NCBI GenBank assembly: GCA_030154105.1
Contig: JASKKP010000003.1
Coordinates: forward strand, 62,001 to 126,000
Direction: 5' to 3'
DNA: 64,000 bases
Source of the DNA: Bacillota bacterium
GTDB taxonomy: Bacteria > Bacillota > DTU030 > DUMP01
The first letter of the stretch is position 1. The number at the start of each line of letters is the position of its first letter. The notes under the pieces are model-generated. The model worked only from the letters and a program-made list of their open reading frames with translations, did no database searches and was not told the DNA's origin. A program made the translations under genes and the position numbers. Shown in pieces: positions 45,672 to 55,669 of the stretch.

Positions 45672-46922
45672 ATGGCCATACGGCGCTATTTTCACCTGCG
45701 CGACGTGGTAGAGGTCTCGGTATTGCAGGAGGTTCAAGACCGGTTTTCCGATGCCACGGGGCTTGCGGCAATCATTGTCGATTACCAGGGCAAACCCGTG
45801 GTGCGTTACAGCAATTTCCGCCCGTTCTGCGCCCGGGTCCGCCAATATGCCAGTGGGCGCGAGGGCTGTGAGCAGTCCGACGCCCACGCCGGCCTGGAGG
45901 CGGTGCGCGAGGGCCGGCCCTATATCTACCGCTGCCACATGGGGCTTGTAGACCTGGCCGCCCCCATTGTGGTAAACGGTCAGTATCTGGGATCCATCAT
46001 GGCCGGCCAGGTGCTGGTCGAGGAAGAGACCATGGCCATCCTAGACCGGATTGCCAAACCGGGATTGAATTTGGCCCAACATCCGGAGTTAAAGCAGCTT
46101 TTAGAAACCATTCCCGTCATGCCTTTCGATAAAGTAAAGGCTTCAGCCCAGCTTATGTACTCCATAGCCAACTATATAGCCGAAAAGGGCGTAGCCAACT
46201 TAGTACAGCAACAACTTAATGAGCAGAATATGCGCCTCATGGAAGAGGCCAAAGCACGGGCCGAACTGGAAAAAGCGTTAAAAGAGGCCGAACTTAAAGC
46301 CCTCCAGTCGCAGATCAACCCGCACTTCCTTTTTAACACCTTAAACACCATCAGCCGTCTGGCCCTCCTAGAAGGGGCGCCGAAGACCCAAGAAGTGGTC
46401 TTTGCCCTGGCTGAGCTTCTGCGCGGTAGTCTCCGCAAAATCGGACAGGTGGCCACGCTCCGCGATGAGATTGCCTACATCCGGCACTATCTCCTTATTC
46501 AAGAGACGCGCTTTCGTGATCGCATTCAGGTGGAACTGGACATCGATGAAGACTGTTTGGACTCGGAGATACCGCTACTTACGCTGCAGCCCTTGGTGGA
46601 GAACGCCATCGTCCACGGCTTGGAGCCGAAAGAGGAAGGCGGCCACCTTACGGTTAGGGCCGTGAGGCAAGGAGACGAGGTGCGCATTGAGGTGATCGAC
46701 GATGGGTTGGGCATGCCGCCTGAGGTGGTGGAAGAAATCGTCCGCCTGGAGTCCAAGCGCTCGGGCCGCAGCCACCTGACCGGCCTGGGGATAAGCAACG
46801 TGCACAAGCGGCTGCAGTATCACTTCGGCGCTGAGTACCATTGGGACATCCAGAGCCGGTTGGGCGAAGGGACTAAGATCACCCTTTTTCTGCCCTACCG
46901 GCCGGCCAAGGCGGGAAGCTAA
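45672..46922 (+). CDS. Sensor histidine kinase with PocR ligand-binding domain
   Basis: Product of 416 residues, no membrane segment. Residues about 10-175 are a PocR sensory domain (FSDATGLAAIIVDYQGKPV, GREGCEQSDAHAGLEA, CHMGLVDLAAPIVVNGQYLG). A coiled coil (about 178-208) leads to a LytS/YesM-type kinase with His218 in QSQINPHFLFNTLN, and an ATPase domain with DDGLGMPPEV and GLGISNVHKRL. In Salmonella the PocR domain is on the AraC-type pdu activator; here it is on a soluble kinase. Together with the next gene and the adjacent pdu operon it is the likely diol/glycerol sensor. Confidence 0.92.
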   Translation: MAIRRYFHLRDVVEVSVLQEVQDRFSDATGLAAIIVDYQGKPVVRYSNFRPFCARVRQYASGREGCEQSDAHAGLEAVREGRPYIYRCHMGLVDLAAPIVVNGQYLGSIMAGQVLVEEETMAILDRIAKPGLNLAQHPELKQLLETIPVMPFDKVKASAQLMYSIANYIAEKGVANLVQQQLNEQNMRLMEEAKARAELEKALKEAELKALQSQINPHFLFNTLNTISRLALLEGAPKTQEVVFALAELLRGSLRKIGQVATLRDEIAYIRHYLLIQETRFRDRIQVELDIDEDCLDSEIPLLTLQPLVENAIVHGLEPKEEGGHLTVRAVRQGDEVRIEVIDDGLGMPPEVVEEIVRLESKRSGRSHLTGLGISNVHKRLQYHFGAEYHWDIQSRLGEGTKITLFLPYRPAKAGS

Positions 46923-48545
46923 ATGGTGAAGGTGCTTTTGGTCGACGACGAGCCTCTAGAATGTGAGGCAATCCGCTTTATTCTGGAGCGCGAACGGCCT
47001 GAAGTGCAGGTGGTGGGGCAGGCCGGATCGGGACGCCTGGCCCTAAAGCTGGCCCGCGAGCTGAGGCCCGACATCGTATTCATGGACATCCAGATGCCGG
47101 GAATCGGGGGACTTGAGGCTACTCAAGCCCTGAAAGAGGCTGTTCCCGGCGTGAAGGTGGTAATGCTTACCGCCTACGACGAATTTGATTTCGCGCAGCG
47201 GGCGCTTAAGCTGGGAGCCAGCGACTACCTACTTAAACCGGCCCGGCCGCAAGAAATTCTGCGCGTGGTCGACAACATGTGCCGCGAGCTGGCGGAAGCT
47301 GCGGCGAGGGAGGAGGAGGAAAAACGCCTGCGCCAGGAGCTGGAGGCGATGATGCCCTTTATTGCCACCGGCCTGGTACTGGACCTGGTGAGCGGGCGCA
47401 GCACAAACTTGGAGCAACTAAAGGAACGGGCCAGCTTCCTCGGTTTGGGTCCCGGCCCGTACCAGGTGCTCCTGGTGGACATCGATCACTTTGCCGCCAG
47501 CACCCAGGCCCGGCGGGAGGTAGAGCGCCAAGTGCTCAAGAAAGAGGTCTACCAGGCTTTGCTGCGCACCTTGCAGGATAACGCCCAGGGCCTGGTGACA
47601 CCTCTTGGAAGCGATACCTTCCTCGTTCTAGCCTGTGTGCCGGGCGGCAAAGAGGCAGCCCTTGAGCTGGCGGAGAAGCTACGGGAGGCGGTGGCCTCAT
47701 CCACTCCCTGCACGGTTACGGTGGGGGTGGGGACGACCTGCGCGGACCTGGCCGAAGTGCCGCTGTCCTACGCGGCCGCGCAGCGCGCCGTCCGGTACGG
47801 GAGCTTTTTTGGCGCGGATCAGGTGGTGGCGAGCTCCGAATTGGAACGGGGCGACGCGGAGAGCACTTTCTATCCTTACGAGTTGGAAGCCCGCCTGGCC
47901 CAGAGCGTGCGGCTCGGTGAAGCCGAGACCGCCCGGGCCGTCTTTCGCGAGCTATGGCAGAGGCTCAGCGCGGCCACGGCCGGCGAAGCCGAGCTTGCCC
48001 GCGCCCGTGCTTTGGAATTGGCCACGGTGCTGACGCGCGCAGCCTTAGAAGGCGGGGCGGAATCTAGCGTGCTTTCGGTTCTGCAGCGCGCTTCGCTGGA
48101 GGAGCTCACCGCCGCCCCCACGGCGGCCGCCGTGAAGGAGTGGGTCCGGGCCGTGCTCGACGAGTGCTTGAAGGCGGTAGAGGCCAGCCAGGCGGCTTTG
48201 CGCAGCGAAGTTATTGGCCAGGCCAAGCGCTATATAAATCAGCACTTCCGCGAACCGGTGTCCCTTGAGGACGTGGCAAGAGAGGTTCATCTGAGCCCCT
48301 TCTATCTTAGCCGCCTCTTTAAGGAGAAAGAGGGGGTGAACTTCGTAGATTACCTGACCCGTCTCCGTTTAGAAGAAGCCAAAAAGCTCTTGGCTCAGAC
48401 CAACGATACCGTGGCCGCCATTGCCGAGCAGGTAGGCTACGCGGAGGCCAACTATTTCAGCCGCATTTTCCGCCGGCATTTCGGCATGAGCCCCAGCGAG
48501 TACCGAGAGCGGCGATTTCGGGCGGCCGCCGAACCGCAGGGCTGA
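46923..48545 (+). CDS. YesN-type response regulator with AraC-family DNA-binding domain
   Basis: Product of 540 residues. Receiver domain at 1-120 with phospho-acceptor Asp55 in FMDIQMPG. A long middle region (about 140-420) is of the YesN type. Two AraC helix-turn-helix units lie at about 435-535 (SLEDVAREVHLSPFYLSRLFKEK and AEQVGYAEANYFSRIFRRHFG). It begins directly after the kinase stop, so the pair is coupled. Probable activator of the pdu operon that starts 220 nt downstream. Confidence 0.93.
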   Translation: MVKVLLVDDEPLECEAIRFILERERPEVQVVGQAGSGRLALKLARELRPDIVFMDIQMPGIGGLEATQALKEAVPGVKVVMLTAYDEFDFAQRALKLGASDYLLKPARPQEILRVVDNMCRELAEAAAREEEEKRLRQELEAMMPFIATGLVLDLVSGRSTNLEQLKERASFLGLGPGPYQVLLVDIDHFAASTQARREVERQVLKKEVYQALLRTLQDNAQGLVTPLGSDTFLVLACVPGGKEAALELAEKLREAVASSTPCTVTVGVGTTCADLAEVPLSYAAAQRAVRYGSFFGADQVVASSELERGDAESTFYPYELEARLAQSVRLGEAETARAVFRELWQRLSAATAGEAELARARALELATVLTRAALEGGAESSVLSVLQRASLEELTAAPTAAAVKEWVRAVLDECLKAVEASQAALRSEVIGQAKRYINQHFREPVSLEDVAREVHLSPFYLSRLFKEKEGVNFVDYLTRLRLEEAKKLLAQTNDTVAAIAEQVGYAEANYFSRIFRRHFGMSPSEYRERRFRAAAEPQG

Positions 48546-48573
48546 GTCAACCAGGCGGCAAAAAAAGTAAGAA

Positions 48574-48613
48574 AAAAGGCAAGAAGGCATCCACCGCCTT
48601 CTTGCCTTTTTAC
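48574..48613 (+). terminator. Intrinsic terminator after the two-component system
   Basis: AAAAGGCAAGAAGGC pairs perfectly with GCCTTCTTGCCTTTT around a 7-nt loop and ends in a T-run. It insulates the regulators from the pdu operon. Confidence 0.92.
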
Positions 48614-48768
48614 TTGCCGAAGGCACCTAGCTGGAACCCGTCTGCCAACTTTTCCGTAAAAGACAACATGGCATCACCCCTCGGCAAAAAGCGTTACAGG
48701 ATTAGGCCGGGGAAGGGCGAAACAAGAACGGCGACGGAAGAAGTGCCCGAACCTGAGGAGGTAGGGGC
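48614..48768 (+). promoter_or_regulatory. Presumed pdu operon promoter region
   Basis: The 155 nt between the terminator and pduU must hold the pdu promoter if the operon starts here. No good -35/-10 pair, sigma-54 promoter or B12-box is visible, as expected for a promoter that depends on an AraC-type activator. Confidence 0.4.
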
Positions 48769-49110
48769 GTGCCGGAAGAGAAGCCGCGCGTCGTCCAAGA
48801 ATACGTCCCCGGCAAACAGGTAACGTTGGCCCACCTGATCGCCCACCCAGATGTCAGGCTTGCGGAAAAGCTGGGCCTTACGGCAGGGCAGGCGATCGGC
48901 ATCATGACGATAACGCTGAGCGAAGGAGCCATCATTGCCGCCGACCGCGCGGTAAAGGTAGCTGCGGTGGAGGTGGGCTTCGTGGATCGCTTCACGGGAT
49001 CTTTAGTGATAACCGGGCCAGTTGGAGCGGTAGAAACCGCTTTGCGGGAAGCAACGGCTTTTCTCGGCCGGGAACTTGGCTTCCAAGCGGCCCCGCTGAC
49101 GCGCTCGTAA
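48769..49110 (+). CDS. pduU: Microcompartment shell protein PduU/EutS family
   Basis: Product of 113 residues. [13 protein letters not shown] and [28 protein letters not shown] are typical of the circularly permuted BMC hexamer PduU/EutS. GTG start at 48769 after GAGGAGGTAGGG. Forms a minor shell hexamer with a beta-barrel cap. First gene of the operon; in Salmonella pduU is near the end of the operon, so the order here is rearranged. Confidence 0.93.
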   Translation: MPEEKPRVVQEYVPGKQVTLAHLIAHPDVRLAEKLGLTAGQAIGIMTITLSEGAIIAADRAVKVAAVEVGFVDRFTGSLVITGPVGAVETALREATAFLGRELGFQAAPLTRS

Positions 49111-49111
49111 A

Positions 49112-49573
49112 ATGCGTTTCTTGGTTGTAGGCCCGCGCGGCGCCGGCAAGAGCACGTTGATCCGGACCCTCACCGGTTGCGGCGGCAAGGTCGGCAAAAC
49201 CCAGATGATTGAGTGCCTGGGGGAAGCTTTGGACACGCCCGGCGAGTACCTTGAGCTTCCGCGTTTTTACCGGGCGCTTCTCGTTACCGCCCAGGAGGCG
49301 GATGTGGTGCTGTGGGTGGCGGCAGCCTCCGGGCCGCGTTTTTGCCCGCCGCCGGGTTTAGCTTCTTCCTTCTGCCGGCCGGTACTAGGCGTCATTACCA
49401 AGATGGATGTGCCGGGCGCAGACGCCGAGGCGGCCAGAGAAGAGCTGAGGCAGGCCGGCGTAAAAGAACCATACTTTCTCGTTTCGGCTTATACCGGCTC
49501 CGGGCTGGCTGCTCTGGCCGCAAAGCTGAAGCTTCCTTCGGCAACTGGATGGAAGAACATGGGAAGGGGGTGA
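49112..49573 (+). CDS. pduV: PduV/EutP-family GTPase-like protein
   Basis: Product of 153 residues beginning [20 protein letters not shown], a P-loop of the EutP/PduV family. [11 protein letters not shown] supplies a G4-like motif. ATG at 49112 is 1 nt after pduU, and the pduU-pduV pair is conserved in pdu operons, where PduV is thought to link the compartment to the cell interior. Exact activity is unsettled for the family. Confidence 0.9.
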   Translation: MRFLVVGPRGAGKSTLIRTLTGCGGKVGKTQMIECLGEALDTPGEYLELPRFYRALLVTAQEADVVLWVAAASGPRFCPPPGLASSFCRPVLGVITKMDVPGADAEAAREELRQAGVKEPYFLVSAYTGSGLAALAAKLKLPSATGWKNMGRG

Positions 49574-49643
49574 AGGGCCAAAGGCGGGAGACGGCGGGGC
49601 AGACAAATATGGTATGAATATTCGCAAAGGAGGCAAAAACAGG

Positions 49644-49919
<276 letters not shown>

Positions 49920-49967
49920 AGCGCACTGCTCTAAGTTCCCAATCCAAAACGGAGGTGTGAGTGACTG

Positions 49968-50759
49968 ATGAAAGACGAACTGGTCGAAAAGATCGTCCAG
50001 GAAGTCCTCAAGAAGGCCGAGACCGCGGCGCCGGCGGCCCAACCGGTTGCCCCAGCCAAGGCGTCCGCGTGCAACATCACCGAGTTTGTCGGCACCGCGC
50101 TGGGCGATACCATCGGTCTCGTCATTGCCAACGTCGATCCGGCCCTCCACGAGCGCATGGGCATCGACCCAAAGTACCGTTCCATCGGCATTTTCAGCGG
50201 CCGCACGGGAGCTGGCCCGCAGATCATGGCGGCGGACGAGGCGGTAAAGGCCACCAACACCGAGATCGTCAGCATCGAACTGCCGCGTGACACCAAGGGC
50301 GGGGCCGGTCACGGCAGCCTCATCATCTTCGGCGCCGAAGAGGTGAGCGATGCTCGGCGGGCGGTGGAGGTAGCCCTCAAGGAGCTGGAGCGTACCTTCG
50401 GGGATGTTTACACCAACGACGCCGGCCATCTGGAATTCCAGTACACCGCGCGGGCCAGCTTCGCCTGCAACAAGGCCTTTGGCGCCCCCATCGGCAAAGC
50501 CTTTGGTCTGACGGTGGGAGCTCCGGCGGGCATCGGTGTGGTTATCGCCGATACGGCAGTTAAGGCGGCCAACGTGGATGTAATCGGTTATGCCAGCCCC
50601 AGCAAGGGCACCAGCCTGACCAACGAGGCCATCCTCTTCATCAGCGGCGATTCGGGCGCCGTACGCCAGGCGCTTATTGCGGCCCGCGAAGTCGGCATTA
50701 AGCTTCTCGGGGCCCTCGGTGCAACTCCGGCTTCCCTCACCGGCAAGCCTTACATCTAA
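49968..50759 (+). CDS. pduB: Tandem-domain trimeric shell protein PduB
   Basis: Product of 263 residues with two permuted BMC domains (about 40-145 and 150-255), including TIGLVIANVDPALHERMG and GAPAGIGVVIADTAVKAANVD. The N-terminus MKDELVEKIVQEVLKK is an encapsulation-peptide-like amphipathic helix, as on Salmonella PduB. ATG at 49968. Trimers of this type are gated pores, and PduB's N-terminus ties the enzyme core to the shell. Confidence 0.94.
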   Translation: MKDELVEKIVQEVLKKAETAAPAAQPVAPAKASACNITEFVGTALGDTIGLVIANVDPALHERMGIDPKYRSIGIFSGRTGAGPQIMAADEAVKATNTEIVSIELPRDTKGGAGHGSLIIFGAEEVSDARRAVEVALKELERTFGDVYTNDAGHLEFQYTARASFACNKAFGAPIGKAFGLTVGAPAGIGVVIADTAVKAANVDVIGYASPSKGTSLTNEAILFISGDSGAVRQALIAAREVGIKLLGALGATPASLTGKPYI

Positions 50760-50907
50760 GGCTCAGTCGATGCCTACACGGCCCTCAAGCGGCGTCCCAA
50801 AGCCGGGGTAAAGCGCACCTGACGCGCCTCGCCGAAAAGCCCGAGAATGGCGACTTCTAAGACGCTTCGCCGGGGCGGAAACATTACTCAACAAGGAGGG
50901 ATAATCC

Positions 50908-52575
50908 TTGAAGAGATCCAAGCGCTTTGAGGTCTTGGAGAATCGACCGGTCCACCAGGACGGCTTCGTTCACGAGTGGGCGGAAGTCGGCCTTGTGGCC
51001 ATGAACGGTCCCAACGACCCTAAGCCTAGCATCAAGATCGAAAACGGCCGCGTGGTGGAGATGGACGGGAAACCGCGCAGCGAATTCGACATGATCGACC
51101 AGTTCATCGCCGACCATGCGATCAACCTGGAGCTGGCGGAAAAGGTGGCCGCCATGGATTCCCGGGAACTGGCCAAGATGATCGTCGACGTCAACGTGCC
51201 GCGCTCCGAAATTGTCAAACTCACCACCGCCATGACGCCGGCCAAGATCTGCGAAGTCGTGGGGCACATGAACGTGGTGGAAATGATGATGGCCCTGCAG
51301 AAGATGCGGGCGCGTAAAACCCCCGATATTCAGTGCCACGTAACCAGCCTCACCGACAACCCCGTTCAGATTGCCGCCGATGCGGCCGAGGCAGCCCTGC
51401 GCGGCTTCAACGAGATGGAAACTACCGTTGGTATCGTGCGTTACGCGCCCTTTAACGCCATGGCCCTCCTCATCGGTTCACAAACCGGCCGCGGCGGCGT
51501 TCTCACCCAGTGCGCCCTGGAGGAGGCTACCGAGCTCCAGCTCGGCATGAAGGGCTTTACGGCTTACGCCGAGACCATCTCCGTGTACGGTACCGAGAAC
51601 GTCTTTGTCGACGGTGACGATACGCCCTGGTCCAAGGCCTTCCTAGCTTCTGCCTATGCTTCCCGTGGCCTGAAGATGCGTTTCACCTCCGGGACGGGCT
51701 CCGAGGTACAGATGGGTTATGCCGAAGGCAAGTCCATGCTTTACCTCGAGGCGCGCTGCGTCTACATCACCAAGGGCGCGGGGGTGCAAGGGCTGCAGAA
51801 CGGCTCGATCAGCTGCATCGGTGTGCCGGGTGCGGTGCCGGGCGGCATCCGCGCTGTTCTGGCGGAGAACCTCATCACCACCATGTTGGACCTCGAGGTA
51901 GCTTCCGGTAACGATCAGACCTTCAGCCACTCCGACATCCGGCGCACGGCCAGGACGATGATGCAGTTCCTGCCGGGAACCGACTTTATCTTCTCCGGCT
52001 ACAGCGCCGTTCCCAACTATGACAACATGTTCGCCGGCTCCAATTTCGACGCCGAAGACTACGACGATTACCTGGTGCTGCAGCGCGACCTGATGGTGGA
52101 CGGTGGCCTGCGGCCTGTTTCCGAGGAAGAGGTTATTGCTATTCGTAACAAAGCTGCGCGGGCCCTGCAGGCGGTCTTCAAGGAACTCGGCCTGCCGCCC
52201 ATCACCGACGAAGAGGTTGAAGCGGCTACCTATGCCCACGGCAGCAAAGATATGCCGCCGCGCAACGTGGTAGAAGACCTGAAGGCGGCCGAAGAGCTCT
52301 TCAAGGGACCGGCTACAGGTCTAGACATCGTCAAAGCCCTAGCCAAGAACGGCTTCGAGGATGTGGCCAACAACGTGCTCGGGATGCTCAAGCAGCGCGT
52401 GTCCGGCGACTACCTGCATACCTCCTCGATCATCGACAAGAACTTCGTGGTAAAAAGCGCCGTCAACGACCCCAACGACTACGCTGGCCCCGGCACAGGT
52501 TACAGGATCTCCCCCGAGCGTTGGGAAGAGATCAAGAACATTCCGTGGGCCATGCGGCCGGACCAGATCGGCTAG
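50908..52575 (+). CDS. pduC: Propanediol/glycerol dehydratase large subunit
   Basis: Product of 555 residues, the full size of the B12-dependent diol dehydratase alpha subunit. KRSKRFEVLENRPVHQDGFV begins the protein, and GSQTGRGGVLTQCALEEATEL and SGTGSEVQMGYAEGKSMLYL are barrel segments that line the adenosylcobalamin active site. TTG start at 50908 with AAGGAGGGATAATCC upstream. Converts 1,2-propanediol to propionaldehyde or glycerol to 3-hydroxypropionaldehyde. A 148-nt gap of unknown content separates it from pduB. Confidence 0.97.
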   Translation: MKRSKRFEVLENRPVHQDGFVHEWAEVGLVAMNGPNDPKPSIKIENGRVVEMDGKPRSEFDMIDQFIADHAINLELAEKVAAMDSRELAKMIVDVNVPRSEIVKLTTAMTPAKICEVVGHMNVVEMMMALQKMRARKTPDIQCHVTSLTDNPVQIAADAAEAALRGFNEMETTVGIVRYAPFNAMALLIGSQTGRGGVLTQCALEEATELQLGMKGFTAYAETISVYGTENVFVDGDDTPWSKAFLASAYASRGLKMRFTSGTGSEVQMGYAEGKSMLYLEARCVYITKGAGVQGLQNGSISCIGVPGAVPGGIRAVLAENLITTMLDLEVASGNDQTFSHSDIRRTARTMMQFLPGTDFIFSGYSAVPNYDNMFAGSNFDAEDYDDYLVLQRDLMVDGGLRPVSEEEVIAIRNKAARALQAVFKELGLPPITDEEVEAATYAHGSKDMPPRNVVEDLKAAEELFKGPATGLDIVKALAKNGFEDVANNVLGMLKQRVSGDYLHTSSIIDKNFVVKSAVNDPNDYAGPGTGYRISPERWEEIKNIPWAMRPDQIG

Positions 52576-52604
52576 AAAACGGCTAGAGAAAGGGGTGGAA
52601 AGGT

Positions 52605-53264
52605 ATGCAGATTAGTGAACAGCTCGTTCGCCAAGTGGTGCAAGAAGTTCTGGCCAGCATGGGACAGGCAGAGCCGGCGAAGGCTTCGGCGCCCGAAGCG
52701 CCTGCTCAGCCGGTGAGCGGGCTCACCCTGACGGAGCTGGGCCCGGCGCAGCCCGGGACGAAGGCCGACGAAGTGGTCATCGGGTTGGCACCGGCCTTCG
52801 GGCTATACCAGACGAAGACGATTCTCGGGATTCCCCACGCCGTTGTCCTGCGCGAGATGATTGCCGGCATCGAGGAGGAGGGGCTCAGGGCGCGGGTAAT
52901 CCGGGTGCGGCATACCTCGGACGTGGCCTTTGTGGCCCATACGGCGGCCAAACTTTCCGGGTCCGGGATCGGCATCGGCATCCAGTCCCGGGGTACAACT
53001 GTCATCCACCAGAAAGACCTGGATCCGCTCTCCAACCTGGAGCTTTTCCCGCAGTGCCCGTTACTTAAGCCTGAGACCTACCGGGCCATCGGGCGCAACG
53101 CAGCCCGCTACGCCAAGGGCGGCTCCCCGAACCCGGTGCCCACCGAGAACGACCAGATGGCCCGCCCCAAATATCAGGCGGTAGCGGCGGTGCTCCATAT
53201 CAAAGAAACCGAGCACGTGGACCGCAACGCGAAACCGGTTGAACTTGCCGTCAGCTTTAAATAG
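52605..53264 (+). CDS. pduD: Propanediol dehydratase medium subunit
   Basis: Product of 219 residues. The N-terminal helix [20 protein letters not shown] is an encapsulation peptide, followed by a Pro/Ala linker and the catalytic-partner domain with [20 protein letters not shown] and [12 protein letters not shown], which contacts cobalamin. ATG at 52605 after AAAGGGGTGG. The signal peptide directs the holoenzyme to the compartment lumen. Confidence 0.96.
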   Translation: MQISEQLVRQVVQEVLASMGQAEPAKASAPEAPAQPVSGLTLTELGPAQPGTKADEVVIGLAPAFGLYQTKTILGIPHAVVLREMIAGIEEEGLRARVIRVRHTSDVAFVAHTAAKLSGSGIGIGIQSRGTTVIHQKDLDPLSNLELFPQCPLLKPETYRAIGRNAARYAKGGSPNPVPTENDQMARPKYQAVAAVLHIKETEHVDRNAKPVELAVSFK

Positions 53265-53281
53265 GGGAGGTGACGCAGGTG

Positions 53282-53800
53282 ATGCAGGAGAACCTAATCG
53301 AGGAGATCGTTCGGGAAGTGCTTAAATCCTTACAGAACAACCAGGCGTCGGCTCCGGCCTGCAAAGCCCAGAGTGAGAGCAAGACCAGTCTGGACCCCGC
53401 CCGCGACTACCCGCTGGCCACGAAACGGCCGGAGCTCGTGAAAACGCCCACGGGCAAATCGCTCTCCGACATTACGCTTGAAGCGGTGCTGAAGGGCGAG
53501 ATCACGCCTCAGGATGTCCGCATTACACCCGAGACGCTGGAAATGCAGGCGGAAATTGCCGAGAAGGTCGGCCGGCATCAGTTCGCCCGGAACCTCAGGC
53601 GGGCTGCGGAACTTACGCACATTCCCGACCAGCGCATCCTCGAAATCTACCGGGCTCTGCGGCCGTACCGCTCCACCAAGGAAGAGCTCCTGGCCATTGC
53701 CGATGAGCTGGAACAAAAATATGGGGCACGCATGAATGCCACCCTGGTGCGGGAAGCGGCAGAGGTGTACGAACGGCGCGGCAGGCTGCGCAGCGCTTAA
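53282..53800 (+). CDS. pduE: Propanediol dehydratase small subunit
   Basis: Product of 172 residues from the ATG at 53282 (GTGs at 53270 and 53279 are alternatives; GGGGAGG lies at 53264-53270). An encapsulation-like helix MQENLIEEIVREVLKSLQNN opens the protein, followed by a linker and the helical small-subunit domain with YPLATKRPELVKTPTGK and LRRAAELTHIPDQRILEIYRALRP. Completes the pduCDE dehydratase. Confidence 0.95.
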   Translation: MQENLIEEIVREVLKSLQNNQASAPACKAQSESKTSLDPARDYPLATKRPELVKTPTGKSLSDITLEAVLKGEITPQDVRITPETLEMQAEIAEKVGRHQFARNLRRAAELTHIPDQRILEIYRALRPYRSTKEELLAIADELEQKYGARMNATLVREAAEVYERRGRLRSA

Positions 53801-53845
53801 GAATACGCGAAACACCTGACGGTAGGCCGGGTGTTGGAGGTGGAA

Positions 53846-55669
53846 ATGTTGCAACGCATCGCCGGAGTGGATGTGGGAAATGCTACTACTGAGGTTGCTC
53901 TTGCCGAGCTCGGCCCCGAGGGTCTCAAGTTTTTAGCCAGCAGCCTGGTTCCCACAACCGGAATCAAGGGGACGCGCCAGAACCTGCACGGGATCTTTAG
54001 CGCCCTGCGCCAGGCGCTGGATAAAGCCGGGCTGGGGCTCAAAGACCTCGACCTCATACGCATTAACGAGGCGGCTCCAGTTATTGGGGATGTGGCCATG
54101 GAGACCATCACGGAGACGGTTATTACCGAATCCACGATGATCGGCCACAATCCGACCACTCCGGGCGGGTTGGGCCTGGGCACGGGCTTCACCACGCCGA
54201 TCGCCGACCTTTCGCGGCAGGCGCCCGGCACCAAAGTGCTGGTGATCGTTCCGGGTAACTGGGATTTCGCAGTGGCGGCCGAGGAGATCAACCGTGCCCT
54301 GGCCCGGGGCGTAGATGTTCAAGGCGTGATCGCCCAACGCGACGATGGTGTGCTGATCGCCAATCGGTTGTCCAAACCGCTTCCCGTCGTGGATGAAGTG
54401 CGGCTCATCGACAAGGTGCCCGTAGGGATGCTGGCAGCTATCGAAGTGGCTCCGCCCGGTGCGGCGATTACGACGCTCTCCAATCCCTACGGCATTGCTA
54501 CCGTGTTTGGGCTTTCCCCTGAGGAGACCAAGGCCGTCGTGCCCATGGCCCGGGCCCTCATCGGAAACCGTTCGGCGGTGGTCATCAAGACTCCGGCGGG
54601 AGATGTGCGGGAACGGCGCATTGCCGCCGGGAAGCTGACCCTCATCGGCGAGCGCCATTCCCGCACCGTCGACGTGGAGGAAGGCGCGGAGGCGATTATG
54701 GAGGCCCTGGCCCAGGTGGCGCCGCTCAAAGACGTTCGCGGGGAGCCGGGGACGAATGCGGGCGGCATGCTGGAGCGCGTACGCCAGGTTATGGCCGAAC
54801 TTACGGGCAAACCGGCGGCAGAAGTAACCATCCAGGACCTCCTGGCGGTAGATACCTTCATACCCCAAAAAGTCCGGGGCGGAATCGCCGAGGAGTTTTC
54901 CCTGGAAAACGCCGTCGGCCTGGCGGCCATGGTGAAGGCGGACCGCCTGCAGATGGAAAAGATCGCCCAAGCGCTCACGGAAGAAACGGGCATCAAAGTG
55001 GAAGTAGGTGGGGTGGAGGCCAACATGGCCATCCGGGGAGCGCTCACCACGCCGGGCACGAGCCCCCCGTTGGCCATTCTGGATCTAGGGGCAGGCTCCA
55101 CCGATGCCGCCCTAATTACCAAGAGCGGCGAGGTACGCTCGGTCCACCTGGCGGGAGCCGGCAACATGGTCACACTTCTCATCGGTGCCGAACTCGGGCT
55201 GGACGACTTCGGCCTGGCCGAAGACATCAAGCGCTATCCGCTGGCCAAGGTGGAGAGCCTGTACCACATCCGGCATGAGGACGGGAGCGTCCAGTTCTTC
55301 AACGAGCCCCTTCCGGCGGAGGTGTTCGCCCGGGTGGTCCTCATCAAAGACGGCGCCTTGGTGCCGCTCCCGGGTGAACACAGCTTGGAAAAGGTGCGGA
55401 GCGTGCGGCGCGAGGCCAAACGCCGCGTTTTTGTCGAAAACAGCGTCCGTGCCCTCAAACAGGTGATCCCCACCGGAAACATCCGCGACATCGAGTTCGT
55501 TGCCCTGGTGGGAGGGTCATCTTTGGACTGGGAGGTGGCCGGCTTCATCACCGACCGCTTGGCCGAGTACGGGGTGGTAGCCGGTCAGGCCAACGTGCGC
55601 GGCACGGAAGGACCGCGCAATGCCGTGGCCACAGGATTGGTCCTGGCATACCAGGAGAGTAGGGAGTGA
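53846..55669 (+). CDS. pduG: Diol dehydratase reactivase large subunit
   Basis: Product of 607 residues. It begins RIAGVDVGNATTEVALAEL, an actin-fold nucleotide motif, with LDLGAGSTDAALI near residue 415 and VALVGGSSLDWEVAGFI near the C-terminus. ATG at 53846 with GGAGGTGG is preferred to GTG at 53831. Exchanges damaged cobalamin out of the dehydratase in an ATP-dependent reaction. It overlaps pduH by 4 nt. Confidence 0.96.
   Translation: MLQRIAGVDVGNATTEVALAELGPEGLKFLASSLVPTTGIKGTRQNLHGIFSALRQALDKAGLGLKDLDLIRINEAAPVIGDVAMETITETVITESTMIGHNPTTPGGLGLGTGFTTPIADLSRQAPGTKVLVIVPGNWDFAVAAEEINRALARGVDVQGVIAQRDDGVLIANRLSKPLPVVDEVRLIDKVPVGMLAAIEVAPPGAAITTLSNPYGIATVFGLSPEETKAVVPMARALIGNRSAVVIKTPAGDVRERRIAAGKLTLIGERHSRTVDVEEGAEAIMEALAQVAPLKDVRGEPGTNAGGMLERVRQVMAELTGKPAAEVTIQDLLAVDTFIPQKVRGGIAEEFSLENAVGLAAMVKADRLQMEKIAQALTEETGIKVEVGGVEANMAIRGALTTPGTSPPLAILDLGAGSTDAALITKSGEVRSVHLAGAGNMVTLLIGAELGLDDFGLAEDIKRYPLAKVESLYHIRHEDGSVQFFNEPLPAEVFARVVLIKDGALVPLPGEHSLEKVRSVRREAKRRVFVENSVRALKQVIPTGNIRDIEFVALVGGSSLDWEVAGFITDRLAEYGVVAGQANVRGTEGPRNAVATGLVLAYQESRE

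Noticed and set aside
48614-48768. Cobalamin riboswitch in front of the pdu operon
   Set aside because: No B12-box or matching multi-stem structure could be seen; regulation is better explained by the adjacent PocR-type two-component system.
50760-50907. Possible small gene or hairpin between pduB and pduC
   Set aside because: No frame with a ribosome site and no strong hairpin or terminator; left unannotated.
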